From Clostridium sp. BSD9I1 (GTDB lineage Bacteria; Bacillota; Clostridia; Clostridiales; Clostridiaceae): a DNA stretch of 64,000 nucleotides. A program made the position numbers and the translations under genes. Below, piece after piece: positions 18,031 to 27,840 of this stretch (position 1 is its first letter; each line of letters opens with the position of its first letter). Location of the stretch: assembly GCF_900185645.1 (NCBI RefSeq), contig NZ_FYAM01000023.1, forward strand, positions 558,001 through 622,000. The letters run 5' to 3'. Below the pieces are notes generated by a model, which was given only the letters and a program-made list of their open reading frames with translations, was not told where the DNA came from and did no database searches.

Positions 18031-18918
18031 TTATTTTATATCAGTTGCTGCAATATATCCTAATTTTTCAACTACAGCTTTATTTTCATCACTCATCATA
18101 TAATCAATGAAAGCTTTTGTTAATCCTGTTGCTTCGCCTTTAGTGTACATATGCTCATAAGACCAGAAAGGATATTTTTTTGCTGTTATATTTTCTTTTG
18201 TTGCTTCTACATTATTAATTTTTATAAGTTTTAAATTTTGTCTTTTTTCCTCTGTTAAATAAGATAATGCAATATAACTTATTGAACCTGGTGTAGATGT
18301 TATAGTCTTTTCAACTGATCCGCTGGAATCCTGAGTAGTTCCAAGTCCTTCTTTCTCACTTTTTCCGTCCATAACAGTCTCTATAAAAGTAGCTCTAGTT
18401 CCTGAGGACTTTGGTCTATTAACAACTTGTATTACTAAGTCTTGACCACCAACTTGATTCCAATTTGTATATTTTCCTTCGAAAATACCTTGAACCTGTT
18501 CTTTTGTTAAGTTATCTGTTTTTATATCCTTATGAGCAATAACCGCAAATCCTATTGCTGCTACTTTATGATCTACTAACTGTTTAGCTATTTCTTTATC
18601 CTTAAGCTTTGATTCTGCAGTTACATCAGAATTCCCTATTTCTACTGAACCTTCTGCTACTTGATTTAATCCTGCTCCGCTTCCTCCACCTTGCACATTT
18701 ATAGTTGCTTCTGGATTTTTAGCTTTAAAGTTTTTAGCCGCCTGTTCTACTAATGGTTGTAATGCTGTAGAACCTACTGCAGTTATTGTTCCTGAAATTT
18801 TATCACCATTTTTTGTATCTCCAGCTTCTTTATTGTCTCCACCACATCCTACAAATGCTCCTGCAACCATAGTAATAGCTAAAGCCGCTATGATTGTTTT
18901 TAAACTTTTTCTTTTCAT
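18031..18918 (-). CDS. pstS: Phosphate-binding lipoprotein PstS
   Basis: 295-aa extracellular phosphate receptor of the Pst importer. Lipoprotein signal MKRKSLKTIIAALAITMVAG ending in lipobox FVGC (Cys about residue 25). The mature part has ITAVGSTALQPLVEQAA, GGGSGAGLNQV and RPKSSGTRATFIE, which are phosphate-coordinating loops. First gene of the pst operon; a row of TTAAC-like repeats with 11-nt period lies upstream (18989-19027) and fits PhoP control. Confidence 0.96.
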   Translation of the reverse strand: MKRKSLKTIIAALAITMVAGAFVGCGGDNKEAGDTKNGDKISGTITAVGSTALQPLVEQAAKNFKAKNPEATINVQGGGSGAGLNQVAEGSVEIGNSDVTAESKLKDKEIAKQLVDHKVAAIGFAVIAHKDIKTDNLTKEQVQGIFEGKYTNWNQVGGQDLVIQVVNRPKSSGTRATFIETVMDGKSEKEGLGTTQDSSGSVEKTITSTPGSISYIALSYLTEEKRQNLKLIKINNVEATKENITAKKYPFWSYEHMYTKGEATGLTKAFIDYMMSDENKAVVEKLGYIAATDIK

Positions 18919-18970
18919 TTAAGAAAAACCTCCATTCAGTTTAAAATTATTTTAAATGATTGCTACAAGA

Positions 18971-19027
18971 ATAATATTAATCTATTAAGGTTAAGTGACT
19001 ATTATCGGAATGTTAAGGACAAGTTAA
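18971..19027 (-). promoter_or_regulatory. Candidate Pho box and -10 of the pst operon
   Basis: On the minus strand TTAACT (19022-19027), TTAACA (19011-19016), ATAATA (19000-19005, degenerate) and TTAACC (18989-18994) are spaced exactly 11 nt apart, the layout of PhoP binding sites (TT-A/T/C-ACA repeats) in Bacillus. TATTAT at 18971-18976 can serve as the -10. PhoP is encoded next door. Confidence 0.65.
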
Positions 19028-19160
19028 ACTAATAGTTCTTGTTTTATACAAGAACTTTGCCCTAGTTTGAGTTTAAGCCTTAATTCTTTTACTATATTAG
19101 TATCTTCATTCATTAAACTTTCTATGTGCTATAGCTGGTATTTACTCTAGGTATGTTATG

Positions 19161-19205
19161 AAAAAGTTATAAAGGGACATCCTATATAATTAGGACTGTC
19201 CCTTT
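19161..19205 (-). terminator. Terminator at the end of phoR
   Basis: AAAGGGACAGTCCTA with TAGGATGTCCCTTT (19171-19205), then ATAACTTTTT on the minus strand; the stem overlaps the last four codons and stop of phoR. Confidence 0.85.
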
Positions 19206-20908
19206 ATAATTGGTATGCTAACTGTAAACTTACTTCCTTTTCCTACTTCACTTTCTACTTTTATCTCGCCTTTAAAATTTAATACTATGTGCTTTACTAT
19301 AGCAAGACCTAATCCAGTTCCGCCTTGTGCCCTGCTTCTAGCTTTATCTACTCTATAAAACCTTTCAAAAAGCCTTGGAATATACTCCTGATCTATTCCT
19401 ACACCTGTATCCTGTACCCATATGCTACATTTATTATGTATAGCTTCAGTGCCTATAGTTATACTTCCACCTTTTTCAGTATATTTAATTGCATTATCTA
19501 TTAGGTTTATAAGCATTTGCTTAAACTGATCCTTACTTCCAAAGATATTAGGAATCTTTTCTCCTACTATTTTTAAAGATATGTTTTTATTATCTGCTGA
19601 ATTTTTAACTAAATAACATATATCTTCTATATTTTTATTTATATCTATACTTTCTTCATTTATTTCTGCTGGGTTAGCATTTTCTATATGAGATAAAGTT
19701 AAAATATCATTAATAAGCCTTGTGAGTCTTTCAGCTTCTTCATTTATTATATCTAAAAATCTTTCCTTTGTTTCTTTATTTTCTACATATTTTAATGTTT
19801 CTGCAAATCCTTTTATAGACGTAAGTGGTGTTTTTAACTCATGAGATACATTAGTTACAAACTGCGATCTCATACTCTCAAGTCTTTTTATGTCTGTTAC
19901 ATCCTGTACTACCGCCACTGTACCTATAAGATTTTTACCACTATTTATATCTGCGGTTTTTATTCTTAAATCTCTTTCCTTTGGCCACAATATTTTTATT
20001 TCTTTATATTCATCGGTCTTACTTTTAAAGATATTTTCTAATTCAAAATCCCTTATATTATCTAAAAGATTTTGACCTATTATATCCTTACTTATACCAA
20101 ATATATTTTTAGCGTACGGATTAATCATTATAACTCTAAAGTTCTTATCTACTGCTATTACTCCGCTATCCATACTCTTCAGTATTGCCTCGAGCTTATT
20201 TTGCTTATCCATTGAATCATTTAAGGTAACTTGTAGCTGCCTTGCCATATTATTAAAGGTTTTCCCAAGCTCTCCTATTTCATCAGAAGAATATATGTTT
20301 ACCCTTCTATCTAATTCTCCTGCAGCTATTCTTGAAGTCATAAACTCTAGGTCTTTAATAGGGCTTACAAGCCCCTGTGAAAGTCTCGAAGCAAATAGAA
20401 AGCAAATAACTATAGAAAATAGTGCTATACCCATATAGTAATGCACATACTTCCACTTGAAACCTATAACACTAGTCATTTCAGCTGCACTTCTTATAAC
20501 ATATCCATCTCCAAAATAAGTTGCAAAGTACATAGTGTCCTTATTTGTAGATTCACTATGCCGTACCCTATACCCCATGCCATACTTTCTGGCTTCTTTC
20601 ACTTCATCACGTGTATTATGATTATCCATATTTCTTGGATTAGCTTGAGAGTCTAGGAGTACGTTCCCTTCCCTATCTATTAGAGTTATTCTAGTATCCC
20701 CACCCGTAAAATCTCTTTGTATAAATTCACTTACATTATTTACATTTTCCTTTTGGATTAATTTTATAATTAAATTGTTATTTGATTTTAATATTTTTTT
20801 TGTACTTTCAACATATTGATAGTTTATCATAATAACAAATAAAGTTATAACTATAACTAGACTTATTACAAGAGTTGTAAGCATATAAAACATCAATTTT
20901 TTTTTCAT
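19190..20908 (-). CDS. phoR: Sensor histidine kinase, PhoR type
   Basis: 572-aa membrane kinase. Two transmembrane helices (about 7-29 and 155-175) flank an extracellular sensing domain; then HAMP (about 176-230, SPIKDLEFMTSRIAAGELDRRV), a PAS domain (about 245-335), HisKA with the phosphorylated histidine in FVTNVSHELKTPL, and HATPase with N, G1 (VQDTGVGI), and G2 (GTGLGLAIVKHI) boxes. Directly follows phoP and precedes the pst operon, so it is assigned to phosphate sensing. Identity as PhoR rather than another envelope kinase rests on that context. Confidence 0.9.
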   Translation of the reverse strand: MKKKLMFYMLTTLVISLVIVITLFVIMINYQYVESTKKILKSNNNLIIKLIQKENVNNVSEFIQRDFTGGDTRITLIDREGNVLLDSQANPRNMDNHNTRDEVKEARKYGMGYRVRHSESTNKDTMYFATYFGDGYVIRSAAEMTSVIGFKWKYVHYYMGIALFSIVICFLFASRLSQGLVSPIKDLEFMTSRIAAGELDRRVNIYSSDEIGELGKTFNNMARQLQVTLNDSMDKQNKLEAILKSMDSGVIAVDKNFRVIMINPYAKNIFGISKDIIGQNLLDNIRDFELENIFKSKTDEYKEIKILWPKERDLRIKTADINSGKNLIGTVAVVQDVTDIKRLESMRSQFVTNVSHELKTPLTSIKGFAETLKYVENKETKERFLDIINEEAERLTRLINDILTLSHIENANPAEINEESIDINKNIEDICYLVKNSADNKNISLKIVGEKIPNIFGSKDQFKQMLINLIDNAIKYTEKGGSITIGTEAIHNKCSIWVQDTGVGIDQEYIPRLFERFYRVDKARSRAQGGTGLGLAIVKHIVLNFKGEIKVESEVGKGSKFTVSIPIIKGQS

Positions 20909-20916
20909 ATTATCAC

Positions 20917-21612
20917 CTATTCAGATATATTAAATCTATAACCTACACCTCTTATAGTTTCTATAAACTGAGGACTTTTATCATTTTCCTCGATTTTTTG
21001 TCTTAAATGTCTTATATGAACATCAACAGTTCTAGTTTCTCCCACATATTCATATCCCCATATCTTATCTAAAAGAAAATCTCTTGTTAAAACCCTTCCC
21101 TTATTTTTTATGAGTATTTCTAGTAATTCAAATTCTTTTAGTGTTAATTCTACTTTAAAATTGTCTTTTATAACTTCATGCTTTTCTAAATCAATAATAA
21201 CATTTCCAAACTTATAGGATTTATCAATATTTTGCACCGATGTCCTTCTAAGAACAGCTTTTACCCTAGCTAAAATTTCTCTTATTGAGAAGGGTTTTGT
21301 TATATAATCATCTGCTCCTAATTCTAATCCTAAAACTTTATCAAATTCCTCTCCCTTAGCTGTTATCATAATTATAGGGGTAGTGGATATATTATTATCT
21401 TTTCTTACTTCCTTACATACATCGTATCCATCCATTCCAGGAATCATTAAATCTAAAAGAATTAATTGTGGTCGCTCACTTTTTATAAGCTTTAATGCAT
21501 CGATTCCATTATCAGCATATATTGTAGAGTACCCAGAGTTTTCTAAGTTGAATTTTAAAAGTTCCCTTATATGTTCCTCATCATCTACTATTATTATCTT
21601 TTCTTCTGCCAT
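20917..21612 (-). CDS. phoP: Response regulator, PhoP/PhoB type
   Basis: 231-aa OmpR-family regulator. Receiver domain with acidic pocket IIVDDEEHIR, phospho-acceptor Asp in LILLDLMIPGMDG, conserved Thr/Ser in IMITAKG and Lys in YITKPFS; C-terminal winged helix from about 130 with TVDVHIRHLRQKIE and TIRGVGYRF. GGAGGCAGTGC precedes the ATG. Upstream there is a row of TTAA repeats, suggesting autoregulation. Confidence 0.93.
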   Translation of the reverse strand: MAEEKIIIVDDEEHIRELLKFNLENSGYSTIYADNGIDALKLIKSERPQLILLDLMIPGMDGYDVCKEVRKDNNISTTPIIMITAKGEEFDKVLGLELGADDYITKPFSIREILARVKAVLRRTSVQNIDKSYKFGNVIIDLEKHEVIKDNFKVELTLKEFELLEILIKNKGRVLTRDFLLDKIWGYEYVGETRTVDVHIRHLRQKIEENDKSPQFIETIRGVGYRFNISE

Positions 21613-21700
21613 GCACTGCCTCCTAATTATTGAAATCTTTAAATATATTTTACCATTCCTAATTCACAATTATAATATATTATTGTGTGAAATATAACTT

Positions 21701-21738
21701 TTTTAACTATATATTAACCTTAATTAAGAATAAGTTAA
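21701..21738 (-). promoter_or_regulatory. Candidate Pho box upstream of phoP
   Basis: TTAACT, TTAATT, TTAATA and TTAAAA on the minus strand at steps of 11, 10 and 11 nt. Weaker than the pstS array. A TATAAT lies closer to the gene near 21675-21685. Suggests positive autoregulation by PhoP. Confidence 0.45.
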
Positions 21739-21740
21739 CA

Positions 21741-21787
21741 AATAAATAAAATTTCTCATAGAAATTTATTCTATGAGAAATTTTATT
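21741..21787 (-). terminator. Terminator after nrdR
   Basis: 19-bp arms around ATTTCTCATAGAA / TTCTATGAGAAAT (21745-21763 with 21769-21787), overlapping the nrdR stop; TATTTGTT follows. Confidence 0.8.
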
Positions 21788-22238
21788 TACTTTCTATAAG
21801 CCTTTTTATTTCTTCCATAAATGTATTAACATCCTTAAACTGTCTATATACGGATGCAAATCTTACATAAGACACTTCATCTATATTCTTTAAGCTTTCC
21901 ATTATTAGCTCTCCAATATATTCAGATCTTACCTCAGTTAACATCTCATTATTTATCCTTTTTTCTACTTCATCAGCTATAGACTCTATTTGGCTTCGTG
22001 ATATAGGTCTCTTTTGGCAAGCCTTTATAAGTCCATTTACTATTTTAGATTTATCAAAGTATTCGCGGCTCATATTCTTTTTAATAACGAGTATTGGTAC
22101 TGTTTCTATTTTTTCATAAGTAGTATATCTTTTAGAACACTTAAGGCACTCCCTTCTTCTTCTTATAGATGCATTATCTTCTGCTGATCTGGAGTCAACT
22201 ACCTTACTTTCCGTATATCCACAATAAGGACATTTCAT
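21783..22238 (-). CDS. nrdR: Transcriptional repressor NrdR
   Basis: 151-aa ATP-cone repressor of ribonucleotide reductase genes. Zinc ribbon MKCPYCGYTESKVVDSR with second pair CLKC at about 31-34, then the ATP-cone (VLVIKKNMSREYFDKSKI to about residue 135). Length and layout match the family. Follows the ylmC gene with about 80 nt between; own terminator. Confidence 0.96.
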   Translation of the reverse strand: MKCPYCGYTESKVVDSRSAEDNASIRRRRECLKCSKRYTTYEKIETVPILVIKKNMSREYFDKSKIVNGLIKACQKRPISRSQIESIADEVEKRINNEMLTEVRSEYIGELIMESLKNIDEVSYVRFASVYRQFKDVNTFMEEIKRLIESK

Positions 22239-22317
22239 AAATACAATCCCGCCTTTTATTATAGTTTAATTCGTAATTTTTCTGTTATTTATATTATACA
22301 CAAATTTTATTATTTTT

Positions 22318-22581
22318 CTACTCTATATTAGCTTCAAGAATATCTGCCCCATCTACTAATATAACATCTACACCTATTTTCTTCACTCTACTCCAAGGTA
22401 CTTCTATATCATTAATTTTACCAAACCAACTCATCTTTTGGCTAGGTAATATAAACGATAATACCTTGCACTGTCCTATGTCTATCTTAAAATCCTTTAT
22501 GTATCCAAGCTTACATCCAGAATTAATATCTATAAGTTCCATGCTTCTTAAGCTATTTATAGAGTAAAAAGTATTATTCAT
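22318..22581 (-). CDS. YlmC/YmxH family PRC-barrel sporulation protein
   Basis: 87-aa single PRC-barrel protein: SLRSMELIDINSGCKLGYIKD at the front and VPWSRVKKIGVDVILVD at the end. Clostridial and Bacillus members (YlmC/YmxH) lie next to sigma-factor or sporulation genes and are taken as sporulation-related, without a defined activity. Here it follows sigG, consistent with this pattern. Confidence 0.82.
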   Translation of the reverse strand: MNNTFYSINSLRSMELIDINSGCKLGYIKDFKIDIGQCKVLSFILPSQKMSWFGKINDIEVPWSRVKKIGVDVILVDGADILEANIE

Positions 22582-22625
22582 AAATTCTTCCCCCCAGATT
22601 ATATTTGTTATATATATATTGTATG

Positions 22626-22663
22626 AAAAAAATCTATATCCAATTACGGATATAGATTTTTTT
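22626..22663 (-). terminator. Terminator after sigG
   Basis: AAATCTATATCC with GGATATAGATTT, 6-nt loop, flanked by A and T runs on both sides; works best on the minus strand after sigG. Confidence 0.85.
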
Positions 22664-22680
22664 ATTTAAATAATATATAT

Positions 22681-23454
22681 TTAAACATATTTTTTCATGT
22701 GCTTTAATGCTGTTTTTTCAAGTCTGGATACCTGTGCCTGGGAAATTCCTATTTCATCTGCTACCTCCATCTGAGTTCTTCCATCAAAAAATCTAAGTGT
22801 AAGAATTAATTTTTCCCTATCATTTAACTTTTTCATGGCTTCTTTTATGGAGATATTTTCAAGCCAACTGTCATCTACATTTTTATTGTCACTTATTTGA
22901 TCCATTACATAAATTGCATCTCCTCCATCATGGTAAATTGGTTCAAATAAGGATACAGGATCCTGTATAGCATCTAAAGCAAATACTACTTCCTCCCGTG
23001 GAACGTCTAACTCCTTAGCAATTTGAGTTACTGTTGGTTCCTTATTATTTTCTGATACCAACCTATCTCTTACCTGTAGTGCCCTGTATGCAATATCTCT
23101 TAAGGAACGGCTTACTCTTATTGAATTATTATCTCGAAGATATCTTCTTATTTCTCCAATAATCATTGGCACTGCATATGTAGAAAATCTTACATTTTGA
23201 CCTAAATCAAAATTATCAATTGCTTTAATAAGTCCTATACATCCTACTTGAAATAAATCATCTACATTTTCCCCTCGATTATTGAATCTTTGTATTACAC
23301 TCAAGACTAATCTTAAATTTCCCCTTATAAAAGTTTCTCTAGCCTCCGTATTACCGTCTCTCATACTTAATAAGAGCTCTTTCATTTCCTTTTCCTTCAA
23401 TACAGGCAGCTTAGAAGTATTAACTCCACAAATTTCTACTTTGTTAATCATCAT
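22681..23454 (-). CDS. sigG: Forespore sigma factor SigG
   Basis: 257-aa RNA polymerase sigma factor for late forespore genes. N-terminal NKVEICGVNTSKLPVL is the SigG-specific start; region 2 has DLFQVGCIGLIKAIDNFD and RFSTYAVPMIIGEIRRYLRD; region 4 ends AQVSRLEKTALKHMKKYV. No pro-sequence, as expected. Located directly after sigE, the conserved spoIIGA-sigE-sigG order. Confidence 0.97.
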   Translation of the reverse strand: MMINKVEICGVNTSKLPVLKEKEMKELLLSMRDGNTEARETFIRGNLRLVLSVIQRFNNRGENVDDLFQVGCIGLIKAIDNFDLGQNVRFSTYAVPMIIGEIRRYLRDNNSIRVSRSLRDIAYRALQVRDRLVSENNKEPTVTQIAKELDVPREEVVFALDAIQDPVSLFEPIYHDGGDAIYVMDQISDNKNVDDSWLENISIKEAMKKLNDREKLILTLRFFDGRTQMEVADEIGISQAQVSRLEKTALKHMKKYV

Positions 23455-23527
23455 TAATAATCAGCCCCTTCGTATTATTGCATTTAAATTATTTCCCCAG
23501 AAGCTGATTTTTATACTAGAGACAAGT

Positions 23528-24235
23528 TTATAACATTTTATTTATTTCTTTTTTTAATCTTTTTATTATTCTTTTTTCTAATCTAGATATATAGGATTGA
23601 GATATACCAAGCATATCCGCTACTTCCTTTTGAGTCTTTTCTCTTCCTCCTTGAAGCCCGAATCGTAAATGTACAATTTCTCTTTCTCTATTACTAAGCT
23701 TATTCATCGCTAGAAGTAAAAGCTGCTTATCAACCTCATCTTCTATCAAATTATATACTTCATCTGTATCTGTTCCCAATATATCTGATAGTAATAGCTC
23801 ATTTCCATCCCAATCAACATTAAGTGGCTCATAAAATGATATTTCTGATTTAACTTTACTATTTCTTCTAAGATACATAAGTATTTCATTTTCTATACAT
23901 CTAGAAGCATATGTGGCAAGTTTAATCTTTTTATCAGGATCAAAAGTATTTACAGCTTTTATAAGTCCTATGGTTCCTACAGAAACTAAATCCTCTATAC
24001 CTACTCCAGTATTTTCGAATTTTCTTGCTATATAAACCACAAGTCTTAAATTTCTCTCTATCAAAATTGATCTTATACTTTCATCTCCAGCCATAAGTTT
24101 TATTACTAAATCTTCTTCTTCCTCTTTGGTTAGTGGTGGTGGAAGTGCATCATTCCCCCCTATATAATATAACTTTTTAGTAAATAACTTTAGCTTTGCT
24201 AGTATTCTGTTTAATAACAATTTAATTTTTAACAT
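23528..24235 (-). CDS. sigE: Mother-cell sigma factor pro-SigE
   Basis: 235-aa early mother-cell sigma factor. The first roughly 27 residues ([20 protein letters not shown]...) form the hydrophobic/basic pro-sequence removed by SpoIIGA; the mature part has [32 protein letters not shown] and a region 4 ending [14 protein letters not shown]. Neighbour of its own protease gene spoIIGA. Confidence 0.97.
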   Translation of the reverse strand: MLKIKLLLNRILAKLKLFTKKLYYIGGNDALPPPLTKEEEEDLVIKLMAGDESIRSILIERNLRLVVYIARKFENTGVGIEDLVSVGTIGLIKAVNTFDPDKKIKLATYASRCIENEILMYLRRNSKVKSEISFYEPLNVDWDGNELLLSDILGTDTDEVYNLIEDEVDKQLLLLAMNKLSNREREIVHLRFGLQGGREKTQKEVADMLGISQSYISRLEKRIIKRLKKEINKML

Positions 24236-24252
24236 ATTTCTTCCCCCAATGC

Positions 24253-25062
24253 TTAAATTATTCCCCTGCTTAACAATGCATTATAATCCCCACTTTGACT
24301 TAATTTATTATCACAAAAAGCTATTAACGCTTCCCTATCTTCAAAACATCCATTTATATTGACTTTTATTTTCCCCGCCCTTATAGCCTGGAGTTTGCCA
24401 CTATATCCATTTATAACACTATAAGGTATGTAGAACATTTCTTCACTTTTAAAATTGGTTTCCTTAAATATATTTCTTTCTACAATTATTACCGGGTACC
24501 CCGTAACTGGTTCTACAAGCTCATTTCCTGTGTCTAAGAAAGCTTTGATTTTCTGCGAATTATTATTTAACACAATTTCTAAATCAAATATATAGCTTTG
24601 TAAACTTTGGCGATCTTTTATAAATAGGATTACTCTCCTTAAAATTACATACATAATCATAAAGGACAATATAAGCTTTTTATAAGAAAAATTATATATT
24701 ATCATATTACTGTCTAGATCCCTAACTGAATTTAATTCTATAAATACACATAAGCCTGCAAGTACCATAGAATATAATATAAATAATACAAAAGTTTTTA
24801 AGTTGAACATTATATCTTTTTTTCTAAAAGTTATTAATATCATTATTAGAGCTATAAAAAATTTTACAGGAAAACTTTTGAGATAATTTAAGCTGTCTTG
24901 CAATATAATTAATATATATAGACTTCCAATAAATGCTGCCAAGTTTATATACAGGCGATTTATGGATACTCTTATAGTTTGTGCTGTAATTTCTAGTAAA
25001 AATCTATTAACTATAAAGTTCTCCAAGAGTAATACATCTAGATATAAAGTCATTGTTTTCAC
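24253..25062 (-). CDS. spoIIGA: Sporulation sigma-E factor-processing peptidase SpoIIGA
   Basis: 269-aa membrane aspartic protease that cleaves pro-SigE when activated by the forespore signal. N-terminal half has about five hydrophobic helices (to about residue 150); the protease half begins near [21 protein letters not shown], which carries the catalytic Asp in DTGN, and ends LLSRGII. RBS AGAGGTGAAAAC before the ATG at 25062. First gene of spoIIGA-sigE-sigG. Confidence 0.93.
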   Translation of the reverse strand: MKTMTLYLDVLLLENFIVNRFLLEITAQTIRVSINRLYINLAAFIGSLYILIILQDSLNYLKSFPVKFFIALIMILITFRKKDIMFNLKTFVLFILYSMVLAGLCVFIELNSVRDLDSNMIIYNFSYKKLILSFMIMYVILRRVILFIKDRQSLQSYIFDLEIVLNNNSQKIKAFLDTGNELVEPVTGYPVIIVERNIFKETNFKSEEMFYIPYSVINGYSGKLQAIRAGKIKVNINGCFEDREALIAFCDNKLSQSGDYNALLSRGII

Positions 25063-25157
25063 CTCTTAAATAATATTATATACTTATATTTTTCAAAATT
25101 TTGTCATATTATGATATCAATTCCTTTTTTTATTTATTATAATTTTCTACAAAAAAT

Positions 25158-25194
25158 AAAAAATCCGACTTTTTATTTCTAAGTCGGATTTTTT
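25158..25194 (-). terminator. Terminator after ftsZ
   Basis: AAAAAATCCGACTT with AAGTCGGATTTTTT, 9-nt loop, then AATATT; between ftsZ and spoIIGA. Confidence 0.9.
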
Positions 25195-25207
25195 AATATT
25201 ATTAAAA

Positions 25208-26335
25208 TTATTTTCTTTGTCTTCTTAAAAATGTAGGAATTTCTAAGTCATTTTCATTATAACTATCAGTTCTATCTATTCTATCTACAGTTGCTGCTAC
25301 CTCTGTTTTAGTATCATTTTTTATGTTTACAGAAGAACTTGGTGTACTTATACTAAAACTATCACTATTCTTCCTTATTCTTTCAGTTTCAAATCCTGTT
25401 GCAATTACTGTTATTCTTATTTCTTCTTTTAAACTTTCATCTATTACTGCACCAAATATTATATTAGCATCTGGATCCGCAGCTTCCTGAACAATTTCAG
25501 CCGCTTCATTTATTTCAAGTAATCCTAAATCTGATCCACCAGTTATATTTAATAAAACTCCAGTAGCGCCAACAATGGAAGTTTCAAGTAATGGGCTTGA
25601 AATAGCTTCTTTCGCTGCCTGCTGAGCCCTATTATCCCCTGTTCCTGTACCTACACCCATATGAGCGAGTCCCTTATCTATCATAATAGTTCTTACATCC
25701 GCAAAGTCCAAATTAACAAGTCCTGGTATAGTGATCAAGTCAGATACACCCTGTACACCTTGTTTTAATACATCATCTGCTAATTTAAAAGCGTCTACAA
25801 GCGTTGTTTTTTTATCTACTATATTAAGAAGTTTTTCATTAGGTATAGTTACTAATGTATCTACGCTTTCCTTTAAGTTTTTAACTCCCATTTCAGCATG
25901 AAGCATTCTTTTTCTGCCTTCAAATGGGAAAGGTTTTGTTACAACACCTACTGTAAGTATTCCCATTGATTTAGCTATTTGTGCAATTACAGGGGCTGAA
26001 CCTGTACCTGTACCGCCTCCCATACCAGCAGTTATAAATACCATATCCGCGCCTTTAATTGCTTGAGATATTTCTTCCTTACTTTCTTCTGCAGCCTTTT
26101 GGCCAATCTCAGGATTTGCACCCGCTCCTAAACCTTTAGTGAGCTTATCCCCTATTTGTATCTTTTGAGAAGCATGAGATAATATCAACGCTTGTTTATC
26201 TGTATTTATCGCAATGAATTCAACATTCTTTAATCCTTCTTTTATCATTCTATTAACAGCATTATTACCGCCGCCACCGCAACCTATAACTTTTATCTGA
26301 GCAAACTGTTTTACATCAACATCGAAATCTAGCAC
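25208..26335 (-). CDS. ftsZ: Cell division protein FtsZ
   Basis: 375-aa tubulin-like GTPase that forms the division ring. [16 protein letters not shown], the tubulin signature [13 protein letters not shown] at about 100, and the T7 region. Flexible linker at about 320-360, and a short conserved C-terminal peptide [14 protein letters not shown] that binds FtsA. The open frame extends upstream, but GTG at 26335 follows GGGAGGTATTATT and gives the usual start [17 protein letters not shown]. 19 nt after ftsA. Confidence 0.98.
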   Translation of the reverse strand: MLDFDVDVKQFAQIKVIGCGGGGNNAVNRMIKEGLKNVEFIAINTDKQALILSHASQKIQIGDKLTKGLGAGANPEIGQKAAEESKEEISQAIKGADMVFITAGMGGGTGTGSAPVIAQIAKSMGILTVGVVTKPFPFEGRKRMLHAEMGVKNLKESVDTLVTIPNEKLLNIVDKKTTLVDAFKLADDVLKQGVQGVSDLITIPGLVNLDFADVRTIMIDKGLAHMGVGTGTGDNRAQQAAKEAISSPLLETSIVGATGVLLNITGGSDLGLLEINEAAEIVQEAADPDANIIFGAVIDESLKEEIRITVIATGFETERIRKNSDSFSISTPSSSVNIKNDTKTEVAATVDRIDRTDSYNENDLEIPTFLRRQRK

Positions 26336-26354
26336 AATAATACCTCCCTTTATA

Positions 26355-27647
26355 TTAGAAAAAATCTGCAAAAAAGTTTCTTATTTTTGAAAAAACTCCA
26401 TTACTGCTTTCTTCTGTATCTTCTTCATCTTTTTCATCATCCCAAACAATTGATTTTTTTTCATATTTCTTAGACTTATGATTTCTCATTTCATCTAAAG
26501 CTTCTTCTTTACAAAGGTTTACTTTCCCTGAATCAACAACATCTTTAACTACACCTACTGCAGCTGCACATATAGGACTACCTACTCCAGTATAATCTGG
26601 AATACCTATTCTAACAGGCTTGTCTAATATTTCTTTACACAAATCGCTGCAACCTTTTAATAAAGCTATACCTCCTCCTACTACTACTACTCCAGAGACA
26701 TTGTCCATTTCCTCACTTATCATAAGCTTTTTCTTTATTAGTAGGAGTATTTCCTCCACTCGTGCAGTTATTATCTCTGTAAGTACATTATAATCTATTT
26801 CTACAATATTGTCATAATTTGTGTTTATTTTTATTTTAAAATCTTCGTCAATAAAATTGGACTTTCCACTTCCATAGTTTACTTTCAACTTTTCTGCTTC
26901 AGAGAAAGGAATCCTTAAACAAAGAGAAATATCGTTAGTTATTATATTTCCTCCTAAAGCTAAGTTATCACTATAACAAAGCTTTCCATTCTTAAAAACA
27001 GATATATTGGTATTTTCTGCTCCTATATCTAAAAGAAGTGTACCTATTTTCATTTCCTCATCTTTTAAAACTACATTTGCTGTTCCTAATGGTTGAAATA
27101 CCATTCCACTTAAATTCAGCCCTGCTTTTTTGATACTTTTGAACAAATTATTTATCACTGTAGATTGAGATAATATAAGTTGAGCATCAACTTCCAATCT
27201 TAAGCCACTCATGCCAATTGGATCTGTAATATTATCATATCCATCCACCATAAATTGCTGTGGTATTACTCCTATAATTTCTTTATCGGATGAAATTGTA
27301 ATAATTTTAGCGGCTTTTAGTACTCTGTCCACATCATTTTTTTTAATTTCTCTATCTTCCGAAGATACTGCTACAACTCCTCTATTAACTATAAGCTCAC
27401 ATATCTCCCCTGGTATTGATATAAATATATCACTTATATCAAAGTCTATCATTCTCTCCATTTGTTCTATGCAGTCTTTAATACATTCAGCTGTACTATC
27501 TATATCAACTACAATGCCTCTTTTTATACCACTACACTTAGTAGAAGTAACGCCCATTACTTGCATTTTTCCATACTTGTCTAGCTTACCTGCTATAGCG
27601 CATACTTTGGAAGATCCGATATCCACTCCTACTACATATTCCTTCAT
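26355..27647 (-). CDS. ftsA: Cell division protein FtsA
   Basis: 430-aa actin-like protein that tethers FtsZ to the membrane. [15 protein letters not shown] (phosphate 1), [20 protein letters not shown] (phosphate 2) and [14 protein letters not shown] (adenosine motif). The C-terminal [14 protein letters not shown] is the amphipathic membrane-targeting helix. An acidic linker ([13 protein letters not shown]) precedes it. Directly upstream of ftsZ. Confidence 0.95.
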   Translation of the reverse strand: MKEYVVGVDIGSSKVCAIAGKLDKYGKMQVMGVTSTKCSGIKRGIVVDIDSTAECIKDCIEQMERMIDFDISDIFISIPGEICELIVNRGVVAVSSEDREIKKNDVDRVLKAAKIITISSDKEIIGVIPQQFMVDGYDNITDPIGMSGLRLEVDAQLILSQSTVINNLFKSIKKAGLNLSGMVFQPLGTANVVLKDEEMKIGTLLLDIGAENTNISVFKNGKLCYSDNLALGGNIITNDISLCLRIPFSEAEKLKVNYGSGKSNFIDEDFKIKINTNYDNIVEIDYNVLTEIITARVEEILLLIKKKLMISEEMDNVSGVVVVGGGIALLKGCSDLCKEILDKPVRIGIPDYTGVGSPICAAAVGVVKDVVDSGKVNLCKEEALDEMRNHKSKKYEKKSIVWDDEKDEEDTEESSNGVFSKIRNFFADFF

Positions 27648-27787
27648 TAAGCTTTTCCCTCCTTAAGAGAACCATTACAAATTTATATATTCAACAAAAA
27701 AGAGTTTTTTCCTCTTATATATAATAATTTTTTTTATAAAATATAATTTTAATGAAAATTATTTGCATTTATTAGTACAACTACTAA

Positions 27788-27821
27788 AAAAAGAAAGATT
27801 TATTAAATCTTTCTTTTTTTA
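27788..27821 (-). terminator. Terminator after the glycosyltransferase gene
   Basis: AAAAAAGAAAGATTT with AAATCTTTCTTTTTT, short loop, 20 nt past the stop. Confidence 0.85.
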
Positions 27822-27840
27822 TATTTTGTTATACACTTAG

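Noticed and set aside
27211-27666. 151-codon plus-strand ORF opposite ftsA
   Set aside because: Entirely within ftsA in another frame; Ser/Ile/Thr-rich composition typical of a reverse-frame artefact.
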